Positions 17,448 through 25,776 of a stretch of DNA of 64,000 nt are shown here, in pieces. Source of the stretch: Brevibacterium permense (lineage in GTDB: Bacteria; Actinomycetota; Actinomycetes; Actinomycetales; Brevibacteriaceae); assembly GCF_013280495.1 (NCBI RefSeq), contig NZ_JABSSX010000004.1, positions 301,609 through 365,608 on the forward strand, read 5' to 3'. The position numbers and the translations under genes were made by a program. Below the pieces are notes generated by a model, which was not told the origin of the DNA, ran no database searches, and saw nothing but the letters and a program-made list of their open reading frames with translations. Every line of letters starts with the position of its first letter. Positions within the stretch are counted from its first letter, which is position 1.

Positions 17448-18686
17448 ATGACCGAGTCCGCCGATCCTGCCGAACGCGCGATGATCCTGTCCCAGGACGG
17501 CTGGGGCAGGATCATCGCGCTCATCGCGGCCGCCGATGGTGATATCGCCGGCGCCGAGGATGCGCTGTCCACCGCCCTCGAACGTGCCGTGACCGCGTGG
17601 CGGGCCCACGGACCGCCCGCCAATCCCGAGGGCTGGCTCTACCGGGTGGCGCTCAATGCCCGCCGGGACGTGTGGAGATCGGCGGCGGCACGGACCTCGA
17701 CGCCCCTCGACGAGGAGACGATCGACCGCATCGACGGCGGCACCGACCCCGCCCATCACGACCCTGACGCCCTGCCCGACCGCCGGCTCGAACTCCTCGC
17801 CGCCTGCGCCCACCCGGACATCGATCCTCCCGCCCGGCCGCTGCTCATGCTCTCGGCGGTGATGGGGATGACGGCAAAACAGATCGCCGCGGCCATGGCC
17901 CTGCCCGTCGCCACCGTCTCTGCCCGTCTGACCAGGGCGAAGAAGCGCATTGCCGGTCTCGGTGTCGCCTTCGGCAGTCCCGACCGTCTCGACCTCGAGT
18001 CCCGTCTGCCCGATGTGTTTGAGACGATCTACGGGGCATTCGCCATCGAATGGGCTCAGGCGGCCGCGCAGCCACGGGAGGGCATGATCGGCGAGGCCCT
18101 GTACCTGTCCCGCCTCGTGGCCGAACTCTGCCCCGGTGACGGCGAATCCCACGGGCTGGCCGCCCTCATCCACCTCTCCGCCGCCCGGTTCCCCGCTCGT
18201 CGCAGCGGCGACGGACGATTCGTCCCCCTGACCGACCAGTACCCGGACCGCTGGGACGGAACACTCACCGAGGCGGGCGAGCGCCACCTCGCCTGGGTCC
18301 ACCGCTGCGGACACGTCGGCCGATTCGGGCTCGAGGCGGCCATCCAACTCCTCCATATGGCCGGAATCCGCACCGGATCCACGGATTGGCCGATGCTGCT
18401 GCGCCTCCACGACGACCTCGCGCAGGTAGCACCAAGCCTCGGCGGGTCGGTCTCACGGGCCGCCATCCTCGCCGAAGTCGAGGGCCCCGAGACGGGACTG
18501 GCAGCACTCGACGCGCTCGCTGCCGACTCGCCTCGTCTCTCCGCCTTCCAACCCGCCTGGGTGCTGCGGGCTCACTTGCTCACCCGGCTCGGCCGCACAG
18601 ACGAGGCGGCCACCGCCCGCCGGCGGGCGCTCGACCTGACCACCGACCCGGCCGAACGCGAGTACCTCTCGGTAGGACTCACCTGA
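17448..18686 (+). CDS. ECF42-type RNA polymerase sigma factor with C-terminal TPR extension
   Basis: 412 residues, about twice a plain ECF sigma. Region 2 occupies about residues 15-75 (AALIAAADGDIAGAEDALST, then ANPEGWLYRVALNARRDVWR); region 4 about 120-175 with the helix-turn-helix MTAKQIAAAMALPVATVSAR. After that come about 220 residues of helical repeats (DUF6596/TPR-like), including DVFETIYGAFAIEWAQ, LAALIHLSAARFPAR and LQVLA-type helices. This architecture plus an adjacent DGPF gene is the hallmark of group ECF42, where the C-terminal extension rather than an anti-sigma controls activity. No anti-sigma gene is nearby, as expected. Confidence 0.87.
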   Translation: MTESADPAERAMILSQDGWGRIIALIAAADGDIAGAEDALSTALERAVTAWRAHGPPANPEGWLYRVALNARRDVWRSAAARTSTPLDEETIDRIDGGTDPAHHDPDALPDRRLELLAACAHPDIDPPARPLLMLSAVMGMTAKQIAAAMALPVATVSARLTRAKKRIAGLGVAFGSPDRLDLESRLPDVFETIYGAFAIEWAQAAAQPREGMIGEALYLSRLVAELCPGDGESHGLAALIHLSAARFPARRSGDGRFVPLTDQYPDRWDGTLTEAGERHLAWVHRCGHVGRFGLEAAIQLLHMAGIRTGSTDWPMLLRLHDDLAQVAPSLGGSVSRAAILAEVEGPETGLAALDALAADSPRLSAFQPAWVLRAHLLTRLGRTDEAATARRRALDLTTDPAEREYLSVGLT

Positions 18687-18728
18687 GACGGACGTCACCT
18701 CGTCTTCGGGATGGGCGGGGGTACGGCA

Positions 18729-18734
18729 TATGAT
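18729..18734 (+). promoter_or_regulatory. Possible -10 box of the mevalonate operon
   Basis: TATGAT, 37 bases before the ATG chosen for mevalonate kinase and 43 bases after the sigma gene stop. A -35 at 17-18 bases (TTCGGG, 18705-18710) is poor, so this may be an extended -10 or a regulated promoter. Confidence 0.35.
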
Positions 18735-18770
18735 GGTGAAATCAATCCACAGACTCCGAAACCATTCTGC

Positions 18771-19733
18771 ATGCACAATTCCTCTCAGACCGAACCCGCC
18801 CAGGGCACGTCCCAGGGCTTCGCCCACGCAAAGGCGATCCTGTTCGGCGAACACGCGGTTGTCTACGGCTCTCCGGCCGTCGCAGTGCCACTGCACGGGC
18901 TCGGAGTCCAGACCGACATCCGCCGGTCCCCGCATCAGGAGACCCGGATCGAGAGCCAGCTGTTCTCCGGAAATGCGCAGACCGCTCCGGAGCCGATGGG
19001 CCCCGTCGTCGCCGGTCTCAACGCCGCATTGAAGGCCGTGGGAAATCCCGATGCCGAGGTGGAGCTGCTCATCCGTTCGGCGATCCCCCACAGTCGCGGC
19101 CTGGGTTCGAGTGCAGCCGTGGCCACCTCCGTGGCCCGCGCGGTCGCGAACCTGCATGCGACGGTCTTCGACGAGAACACCCTCCACGAGATCGTGCAGG
19201 CAGCCGAAACCGTCGCCCATGGCCGACCCAGCGGAATCGATGCCTGGGCCGTGGCCAAACCCGCCCCCATCCGCTTCCAGACCGGGTGCGCCCAGACCAT
19301 CGACGTCGGTCAGCGCCTCGTCTTCGTCCTCGCGGACTCCGGTCATCACGGGTCCACCGCCGAGGCGGTCGGCGGGGTCCGTGCCCGCCGTGACGCCGAT
19401 CCTGTGCGCATCGGGGGGATGATCGACCGTCTGGCCGAAATCACCGATTCCGCCGTCGACAACATCCGCTCCGGTGATCGTGGGGCGATCGGCACGCTGA
19501 TGAACGAAGCCCATGGACTGCTCGGCAGCCTCGGCGTGTCGACCCCGACTCTCGATTCCCTCGTGGATGCCGCCACGGCGGCCGGAGCCTGGGGTGCCAA
19601 ACTCACCGGCGGCGGACTCGGCGGCTGCGTGCTGGCCCTGGCCGAGGACGATGATTCGGCCGAGGAGCTCGCCGAGGCCCTGCGGAAGGCGGGAGCACCC
19701 CGCACCTGGACGACGGAGGTCAGACCGACATGA
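18771..19733 (+). CDS. mvk: Mevalonate kinase
   Basis: 320 residues from ATG 18771; a longer frame from 18711 exists but its first 20 residues lie across the putative promoter. GHMP kinase motifs: GFAHAKAILFGEHAVVYG (about 16-33), the ATP loop HSRGLGSSAAVATSVARA (about 107-124), and the C-terminal KLTGGGLGGCVLAL (about 279-292). It phosphorylates mevalonate to 5-phosphomevalonate in the cytosol. First gene of six overlapping mevalonate genes; the next starts in a 4-base ATGA overlap. No strong Shine-Dalgarno is seen before this start. Confidence 0.92.
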   Translation: MHNSSQTEPAQGTSQGFAHAKAILFGEHAVVYGSPAVAVPLHGLGVQTDIRRSPHQETRIESQLFSGNAQTAPEPMGPVVAGLNAALKAVGNPDAEVELLIRSAIPHSRGLGSSAAVATSVARAVANLHATVFDENTLHEIVQAAETVAHGRPSGIDAWAVAKPAPIRFQTGCAQTIDVGQRLVFVLADSGHHGSTAEAVGGVRARRDADPVRIGGMIDRLAEITDSAVDNIRSGDRGAIGTLMNEAHGLLGSLGVSTPTLDSLVDAATAAGAWGAKLTGGGLGGCVLALAEDDDSAEELAEALRKAGAPRTWTTEVRPT

Positions 19734-20746
19734 GAACGACGACGGCGCGGGCCTACCCGAACATCGCCCTGGTCAAGTACTGGGGCAAGGCCGATGAGGA
19801 GCTCATCCTGCCCGCTGCGGGCAGTCTGTCGCTGACGCTGAACCATTTCGAGACCACGACCACCGTGGTGCCCGCCCCGGACGCCGAGAACGATGTCCTC
19901 GAACTCGACGGCGCACTCGCCGATGCCGGTCAGACGGACCGCATCTCCACTTTCCTCGACCATGTCCGTGGCCTGGCCGGACGCGATGATCGGGTCCTCG
20001 TCCGGTCCCGCAACTCCGTGCCCACGGGGGCGGGGCTCGCCTCCTCGGCGTCGGGCTTCGCCGCTCTGGCAATGGCCGCCGCCGCGGCTTTCGACCTCGA
20101 CCTCGACGCCGAAGATCTCAGCCGGCTGGCCCGTCGCGGTTCGGGGTCGGCATGCCGCTCGATTCCCGACGGCATCGCCGTCTGGCACGCCGGCGACGAC
20201 GCCTCCTCCTTCGCCGAGACCGTTCCCGCGCCGGATATGCGGATGATCATCGTCACCGTCAACCGAGCCAGGAAGGCCGTGTCCTCCCGCGAGGCGATGC
20301 GCCTGACCGCCGCCACCTCCCCGTTCTACTCCGGCTGGGTGTCCTCGACCGAGGACTACCTCGAGCAGATGGTCGCCGCGTGTGCGGCCGGGGACTTCAC
20401 CCGCATCGGGGAGATCACCGAATCCCACGCCCTGCGCATGCACGGACTCATCCAGTCCACGGTGCCGCCGATCCGGTTCCTCAATCCGACCAGCCATGCG
20501 ATCTTCGACGCCGTGGCCGAGGCCCGCGAGTCGGGGATCGAAGCCTATTCGACCGCCGACGCCGGCCCGAACGTCGCCGTCATCGTCCGTCCCCATGACG
20601 CCGAGGCGCTGGCCGAGAAGCTCTCCGGCTTCGGCGACGTCCGCGTCGTCGGACCGGGACCGGGAGCCCACCTGCTCACCGACGCTGACGCAGTCCCGCC
20701 CGCAGACGCAGTGAACCAGGCTGCGGGTGAGGGCAACCGGGCATGA
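19730..20746 (+). CDS. mvaD: Diphosphomevalonate decarboxylase
   Basis: 338 residues with the family opener AYPNIALVKYWGKADEELIL (about 6-25), SLSLTLNHFET, the GHMP loop VPTGAGLASSASGFAALAMA (about 95-114) and RRGSGSACRSIPDG (about 130-143), which contains the Ser/Arg that bind ATP and substrate phosphates. It converts diphosphomevalonate to isopentenyl diphosphate, CO2 and ADP. Overlaps neighbours by 4 bases on both sides, so translationally coupled to mvk and the phosphomevalonate kinase. Confidence 0.94.
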   Translation: MRTTTARAYPNIALVKYWGKADEELILPAAGSLSLTLNHFETTTTVVPAPDAENDVLELDGALADAGQTDRISTFLDHVRGLAGRDDRVLVRSRNSVPTGAGLASSASGFAALAMAAAAAFDLDLDAEDLSRLARRGSGSACRSIPDGIAVWHAGDDASSFAETVPAPDMRMIIVTVNRARKAVSSREAMRLTAATSPFYSGWVSSTEDYLEQMVAACAAGDFTRIGEITESHALRMHGLIQSTVPPIRFLNPTSHAIFDAVAEARESGIEAYSTADAGPNVAVIVRPHDAEALAEKLSGFGDVRVVGPGPGAHLLTDADAVPPADAVNQAAGEGNRA

Positions 20747-21873
20747 TCGAGACCCGGGCACCCGGCAAGCTGTTCATCGCCGGCGAGTACGCCGTCGTCG
20801 AGCCCGGACAGCCCGCCGTGCTCATTGCCGTCGACCGGTGCATCACCGTCCGGCTGACCGAGAGCGAAGGCGCCGGCCGCATCCATTCGAGCGAATACGG
20901 TCAGGCTCCCGTCGTGTGGCGGCGCGAAGACGATGGTGAGCACATCATCGTCGATGAGCGTCCCTTCGACTATGTGCTCTCGGCGATCTCCACCCTTGAA
21001 GAGCTGCGCTCCGACCGGGGTGCCAGCCCCCGCTACTTCGATCTCGAGATCTCCAGCGAACTCAATGACTCAGATGGCCGGAAGTTCGGACTCGGCTCCT
21101 CGGCGGCGGTGACGGTGGCGACGATCGCCGCTCTCGATGAGTTCTATCGCCTCGGGCTGACCCTGACCGAACGCTTCAAACTCGCCGTCCTGGCGACCAT
21201 CGCGATCTCCACGAAGGCCTCCGGGGGCGATCTTGCCGCGAGCACCTTCGGCGGCTGGATCCGCTACTCCTCCCCTGACCGTGCAGCCCTGCACGCTCAT
21301 CGCGAGGCCCACGGGGTCGTCTCCGCCATGAGCTGCTCGGAATGGGCCGGCTGCTCGGCCAGACGGGTCACACCACCGAGCTCGCTCGACCTCCTCGTCG
21401 GCTGGACCGGATCACCGGCGTCGACCGAACACCTCGTCACACGTGTCCACACCCCGCGCGAGCAGGCATCCGAATCCTCTGCCGGATCGACCGCGGCAGC
21501 GCAGAAAGCGCGCCCGCTCGTGTCCTTCGCCGCAGAGTCCCACACGCTCGTCGACGACCTGGTGGCGGCCTTCGACGCCGACGATGCCGAGGCGAGCCTG
21601 ACCACGATCCGCTCCGTGCGTACCCTGCTGCGGCGACTGAGCGACTCCACGGGCAGCCTCATCGAAACCGAGGCCCTGCACGATCTGTGCGAGATCGCTG
21701 AAACCCACGGTGCCGCAGCGAAGCCCTCGGGGGCCGGCGGCGGTGACTGCGGAATCGCCCTCGCCCACTCGCACACCGAAGCACAGACCATTCTCAGCGG
21801 CTGGGAAGCCGCCGGAATCCGACCCCTGGACCTCGGTGCCCACCGAGAGGAAGGCGAGATCGATGAGTTCTGA
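20743..21873 (+). CDS. Phosphomevalonate kinase
   Basis: 376 residues. GHMP kinase motifs: TRAPGKLFIAGEYAVVEPGQ (about 3-22), KFGLGSSAAVTVATIAALDE (about 113-132), and the C-terminal KPSGAGGGDCGIAL (about 327-340). SWAGCS-type and GWTG segments match the bacterial phosphomevalonate kinase subclass. It makes 5-diphosphomevalonate, the substrate of the decarboxylase encoded just upstream. The reading frame overlaps the isomerase gene by 11 bases. Confidence 0.92.
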   Translation: MIETRAPGKLFIAGEYAVVEPGQPAVLIAVDRCITVRLTESEGAGRIHSSEYGQAPVVWRREDDGEHIIVDERPFDYVLSAISTLEELRSDRGASPRYFDLEISSELNDSDGRKFGLGSSAAVTVATIAALDEFYRLGLTLTERFKLAVLATIAISTKASGGDLAASTFGGWIRYSSPDRAALHAHREAHGVVSAMSCSEWAGCSARRVTPPSSLDLLVGWTGSPASTEHLVTRVHTPREQASESSAGSTAAAQKARPLVSFAAESHTLVDDLVAAFDADDAEASLTTIRSVRTLLRRLSDSTGSLIETEALHDLCEIAETHGAAAKPSGAGGGDCGIALAHSHTEAQTILSGWEAAGIRPLDLGAHREEGEIDEF

Positions 21874-23023
21874 GACCCCGGCATCCGTCGAGACACCGGA
21901 GACCAAGGCCTCACGGGCCTCCCGCAAGGACGACCACGTACGCCTCGCCTCGGCGCAGCAGACGGAAGGCCCCCGACGCACCGACTTCGACGACCTCGAA
22001 TTCGTCCACCATGCGCTCTCCGGCACGAACCCCGAACTTGTCGACCTCAGCGTCGAACTGGGCGAGTGGACCTGGCCGACGCCTTTCTACGTCAACGGCA
22101 TGACCGGCGGAACGGAGACCACGGCGAAGATCAACCGGGACCTGGCCATCGCCGCCGCCGAGACCGGCCTGCCCATGGCCTGCGGATCGATGAGCGTGGC
22201 CCTCGAAGACGCCGAGGCGGCGAAGGGCTTCACCGTCATCCGCGAGGAGAACCCGGACGGCTTCGTCATGGGCAACCTCGGTGCCGGTCGCAGCGCCGAT
22301 GATGCCCGCCGGGCCGTCGAGCTGCTGAACGCCGATGCCCTCCAGCTGCACATCAATCCGGTGCAGGAGACCGCGATGCCCGAAGGCACCCGCGACTTCT
22401 CCACCTGGCTGTCCGGCCTCGAGGACATCGTCGCCGCCTGCCCCGTTCCCGTCGTCGTCAAGGAGGTCGGATTCGGCCTCAGCCGCCGGACGCTGCAGCT
22501 GCTCGCCGATATCGGAGTCCAGTACGCCGACGTCTCCGGCGCCGGGGGCACGGACTTCCTGCGCATCGAGAACGATCGCTCACCGGCCGAGGACTTCTCC
22601 ATGCTCACCGGCTTCGGTCAGTCGGCCCTGGCCTGCCTGCTCGACGCCCCATCCGAGTGGACCACCGAGACGACGATGGACGACGGCGTCTCGAACCGCG
22701 TGCTGCTGGCCTCCGGCGGCGTGCGGAACCCCTATGATGTCGTGAAAGCACTGGCCTGCGGTGCTCGCGCCGTCGGCGTCGCCGGCACTTTCCTGCAGAC
22801 CGTGCTCGACCACGGTCCGGGGGGACTGGTCGAACTCGTGCGCACCTGGCAGACTCAGACCTCGGCTCTGTTCGCCCTGCTCGGGGCGCAGCGGTCCACG
22901 GACCTCACGGCCACGGACCTGCTCACGCGGGGCCGCCTCGGCGAGTTCGCCCGCCTGCGCGGAATCGACGTCACCGCGCTCTCGCACCGATCCGACGTCC
23001 TTTCGAGGAGGAATCAGCTGTGA
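21863..23023 (+). CDS. fni: Type 2 isopentenyl-diphosphate delta-isomerase (FMN-dependent)
   Basis: 386 residues from ATG 21863, inside the end of the previous gene, with AAGGCGAG upstream. Landmarks: SRKDDHVRLASAQQ (about 20-33), FYVNGMTGGTETTAKINRDL (about 75-94), MSVALEDAEAAKGF, LHINPVQE (metal/substrate), VVVKEVGFGLS, DVSGAGGTDFLRIEN and LLASGGVRNPYDVVKAL (flavin phosphate site). It interconverts IPP and DMAPP with reduced FMN. Its presence instead of a type 1 enzyme is typical of actinobacterial mevalonate clusters. Coupled to the reductase gene by a 4-base overlap. Confidence 0.94.
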   Translation: MSSETPASVETPETKASRASRKDDHVRLASAQQTEGPRRTDFDDLEFVHHALSGTNPELVDLSVELGEWTWPTPFYVNGMTGGTETTAKINRDLAIAAAETGLPMACGSMSVALEDAEAAKGFTVIREENPDGFVMGNLGAGRSADDARRAVELLNADALQLHINPVQETAMPEGTRDFSTWLSGLEDIVAACPVPVVVKEVGFGLSRRTLQLLADIGVQYADVSGAGGTDFLRIENDRSPAEDFSMLTGFGQSALACLLDAPSEWTTETTMDDGVSNRVLLASGGVRNPYDVVKALACGARAVGVAGTFLQTVLDHGPGGLVELVRTWQTQTSALFALLGAQRSTDLTATDLLTRGRLGEFARLRGIDVTALSHRSDVLSRRNQL

Positions 23024-24123
23024 ATCAGCAGACCACGATCACCGGGATCCCCACTACGTGGGTCGGTCCCCTGCGGGTCAGCGGCGAAGCGCTGGCGCCG
23101 AGTGGCATCCACACCGAGGTGGCCGTGCCCCTGGCGACGTACGAGACCCCGCTGTGGCCCTCCGTCGGCCGCGGGGCGTCGATCTCCCGTGAGATCGAGG
23201 GTGGGATCCGCACCGTCATCGTCGATGAGCGGATGACCCGGTCCGTGCTGTTCGTGGCCGAATCCGCGATCGGCGCTTCAGCCGCCGCGCAGGCCATCCG
23301 TCACCGCACCCGCGAACTCGAATCCGTCGTCGAGGCCGGGTCCAGCCACTGCCGGCTCATCGAGATCCACCCCGAGATCGTCGGGAACCTGCTCTTCGTC
23401 CGCTTCGCCTTCCGCACGAACGACGCCTCGGGGCACAATATGGTCACCCAGGCCTCGGATTCGCTCATGGACACCATCCTGTCCTGGCAGCTGGGCCTCG
23501 ACTACGGCTCGGTGTCCGGCAACTACTGCTCGGACAAGAAGGCCACCGCGGTCAACGGGATCCTCGGACGCGGACGCAATGTCGTCGCTGAGATCGTCCT
23601 GCCCCACGAGGTCGTCGAACGTCGCCTGCGTACGAGCGCTGAGAAGATGGTCGAACTCGTCGTGCGCAAGAACCTCGTCGGATCGACGATCGCCGGCGCC
23701 CTGCGTTCGGCGAACGCCCACTATGCGAACATGCTGCTCGCCTTCTACCTGGCCACCGGTCAGGATGCGGCGAACATCGTCGAAGGCTCGCAGGGCATCA
23801 CCTATGCGGAGAACCGCCCCGAGGGCCTGTACTTCTCGACGACGCTGCCGCACCTCATCGTCGGCACCGTCGGCAACGGCAAGGATCTGCCGCATGTCGA
23901 CGAGGCGCTGGAGCGTCTCGGCTGCCGTGAGGATCGTGAGCCGGGAGCGAATTCGCGTCGTCTGGCCGCGCTCATGGCCGCGACCGTGCTCTGCGGTGAG
24001 CTCTCACTGCTCGCCGCTCAGACGAACCCCGGTGAGCTGATGGACACTCACCGCCAGATGGAACGCAAGGCTGATGAGCAGCGCGCTGCCGAGACTCAGC
24101 GAGAGGACGGCGAGGCCGCATGA
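23020..24123 (+). CDS. mvaA: Hydroxymethylglutaryl-CoA reductase (class I-like)
   Basis: 367 residues from GTG 23020 with GAGGAGG 8 bases upstream. Catalytic segments: NYCSDKKATAVNGILGRGRN (the active-site Lys and the class I SDKK/GRG pattern, about 167-186), AHYANMLLAFYLATGQDAAN with the nucleotide-binding site, EGSQGITYAENRPEGLYFS, and LPHLIVGTVGNGKDL. It reduces HMG-CoA to mevalonate with two NADPH. No N-terminal membrane domain, so soluble. Last 25 residues are charged (RKADEQRAAETQREDGEA). The catalytic His near the end, usually in a GxH context, may be the His of MDTHRQMERK. Confidence 0.93.
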   Translation: MNQQTTITGIPTTWVGPLRVSGEALAPSGIHTEVAVPLATYETPLWPSVGRGASISREIEGGIRTVIVDERMTRSVLFVAESAIGASAAAQAIRHRTRELESVVEAGSSHCRLIEIHPEIVGNLLFVRFAFRTNDASGHNMVTQASDSLMDTILSWQLGLDYGSVSGNYCSDKKATAVNGILGRGRNVVAEIVLPHEVVERRLRTSAEKMVELVVRKNLVGSTIAGALRSANAHYANMLLAFYLATGQDAANIVEGSQGITYAENRPEGLYFSTTLPHLIVGTVGNGKDLPHVDEALERLGCREDREPGANSRRLAALMAATVLCGELSLLAAQTNPGELMDTHRQMERKADEQRAAETQREDGEAA

Positions 24124-25421
24124 CATCACAAACTGCTGCGGGCACTGCACCGATCGGCATCGACGACATCGAACTGGCCACCAGCCATCATGTCGTCAGA
24201 CTCGATGACTTCGCCGAGGCGAACGGCACCGATCCGAACAAGTTCCGCCTCGGCCTCGGCCAGGACGAGTTCAGCTTCCCGGCACCCGATGAGGATGTTG
24301 TGACCATGGCCGCCGCGGCCGCCGCACCCATCATTCAGCGCAGCGGGACCGAGGGCATCCGTACTCTGCTGTTCGCCACCGAATCGGGCACCGACCAGTC
24401 GAAGGCCGCCGGCATGGCCGTGCACTCGCTGCTCGACCTGCCGTCGCAGATGCGCGTGGTCGAGGTCAAGGAAGCGTGCTATTCGGCGACTGCGGCTCTG
24501 CAGGCCGCCGTCGGCATCGTCACGCGCTCTCCCGGCCAGCGGGTGCTCGTCATCGCCTCGGATGTCGCCCGCTACGAGCTCGACACCCCCGGCGAGCCCA
24601 CGCAGGGTGCCGGTGCGGTGGCGATGCTCGTGTCCGCGGATCCGAAGCTGCTAGAGATCGAACCGGTCTCGGGTCTGAACTCGGCAGATGTCGACGACTT
24701 CTGGCGCCCGAACGACTCAACGACCGCGATCGTCGACGGGGCCCTCTCGGTCACCGCCTACCTCGATGCGCTCACCGGCGCATGGTCCGATCTGGCCGCG
24801 CAGGGCGGACCGGCCATCGCCGAGATCGACCGCGTGCTCTACCACCAGCCGTTCACGAAGATGGCGAAGAAAGCACAGGTCCACCTCGCCGGACTCACGG
24901 GTGAGGATCTCGATACGGAGATCGTCGCGGGCGCCGATGCCGGCTCTGCCGGTGCTGGCACGGCTGCCGCCAACTCGGCCGCTGCCTCGGGCCCGGCCGC
25001 TGCCGCCGGTGCCGATAACTCCGTTGCCACCGGTCCACGCGATACGGGGCTGGCCACAAGCACTCTGTACAACCGGCGCCTCGGCAATTCCTACACCGCT
25101 TCGCTCTATGCCGGACTGTGCTCACTGCTCGATCACGATGAGGATCTTGCCGGCAAGCGCATCGGACTGTTCAGCTACGGATCGGGCAGCGTCGGCGAGT
25201 TCTTCACCGCCCGCGTCGTCCCCGGCTACGAACAGCATTCGCACCGACTAACCGTCATCGAGGCCCTTGACGCGCGGGTTCCGCTCTCCATCGACGCCTA
25301 TCGCGCGCTCCACGCCGCCGAGCTCTCCAGCGCCGAGGACGTCACGACCCCGAAGGTGACCGCGGGACCGTTCCGCTTCGCCGGGATCAAGGGCCGCGCC
25401 CGCCACTACGAGCGCGCCTAG
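24120..25421 (+). CDS. mvaS: Hydroxymethylglutaryl-CoA synthase
   Basis: 433 residues, longer than the usual bacterial 390. Thiolase fold with GLGQDEFSFPAPDEDVVTMA, the acyl-accepting Cys in EVKEACYSATAALQAA (about 114-129), LYHQPFTKMAKKAQ with the catalytic His (about 240-253), LYNRRLGNSYTASLYAGL and LFSYGSGSVGEFFTARVVPG. It condenses acetyl-CoA with acetoacetyl-CoA. Between KAQVHLAGLTGEDLD and the SxLYNRRLGN motif sits an Ala/Gly/Ser-rich segment of about 45 residues, which is an unusual flexible insertion. Last gene of the mevalonate operon; a hairpin region follows. Confidence 0.93.
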   Translation: MTSQTAAGTAPIGIDDIELATSHHVVRLDDFAEANGTDPNKFRLGLGQDEFSFPAPDEDVVTMAAAAAAPIIQRSGTEGIRTLLFATESGTDQSKAAGMAVHSLLDLPSQMRVVEVKEACYSATAALQAAVGIVTRSPGQRVLVIASDVARYELDTPGEPTQGAGAVAMLVSADPKLLEIEPVSGLNSADVDDFWRPNDSTTAIVDGALSVTAYLDALTGAWSDLAAQGGPAIAEIDRVLYHQPFTKMAKKAQVHLAGLTGEDLDTEIVAGADAGSAGAGTAAANSAAASGPAAAAGADNSVATGPRDTGLATSTLYNRRLGNSYTASLYAGLCSLLDHDEDLAGKRIGLFSYGSGSVGEFFTARVVPGYEQHSHRLTVIEALDARVPLSIDAYRALHAAELSSAEDVTTPKVTAGPFRFAGIKGRARHYERA

Positions 25422-25471
25422 CTCCCGATCCCAGCTCCTGAAGCTGGGTCCATGCCGGCTCTGCGCCGCAA

Positions 25472-25535
25472 ATGGTACTGGTTTCTCTGAGCTGCCCACG
25501 TTCTTCCGTGTGCATCTCAGAGAAACCAGTACCAT
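25472..25535. terminator. Long hairpin downstream of mvaS
   Basis: Perfect 20-bp arms, ATGGTACTGGTTTCTCTGAG at 25472-25491 and its complement at 25516-25535, around a 24-base loop with a small inner CACG/CGTG stem. No T tract follows, so it may end transcription in both directions (mvaS from the left, tRNA-Leu from the right) or stabilise the mRNA end. A smaller stem, CCCAGCT/AGCTGGG, lies at about 25430-25447 right after the mvaS stop. Confidence 0.65.
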
Positions 25536-25545
25536 ATTCGCGTTC

Positions 25546-25605
25546 GGCCCAGTTTGGGGCGAACAGCCCATGTTTGAAACTGGGCTGCTCAACTCAAACT
25601 GGGCC
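25546..25605. repeat. Nested inverted repeats GGCCCAGTTTG
   Basis: Outer arms GGCCCAGTTTG (25546-25556) and CAAACTGGGCC (25595-25605) flank an inner near-palindrome AGCCCATGTTTGAAACTGGGCT (25565-25586, given as two halves AGCCCATGTTT and GAAACTGGGCT). Three related copies of the CCCAGTTT word allow alternative foldings. It lies immediately after the 25472 hairpin. Confidence 0.6.
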
Positions 25606-25637
25606 CTTCGCGAGTTTTCAACCGACAGCAGGCACGA

Positions 25638-25683
25638 AGAAGCCCCTCACCTCGACCCTGTCGGGACCCGGTGAGGGGCTTCT
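25638..25683 (-). terminator. Terminator of tRNA-Leu
   Basis: Exact 14-bp arms, AGAAGCCCCTCACC at 25638-25651 and its complement at 25670-25683, with an 18-base loop. It begins 10 bases after the tRNA-Leu 3' end on the minus strand. The trailing sequence is TTCTTCG-like rather than a long T run. Confidence 0.75.
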
Positions 25684-25692
25684 CGTTCGCTG

Positions 25693-25776
<84 letters not shown>

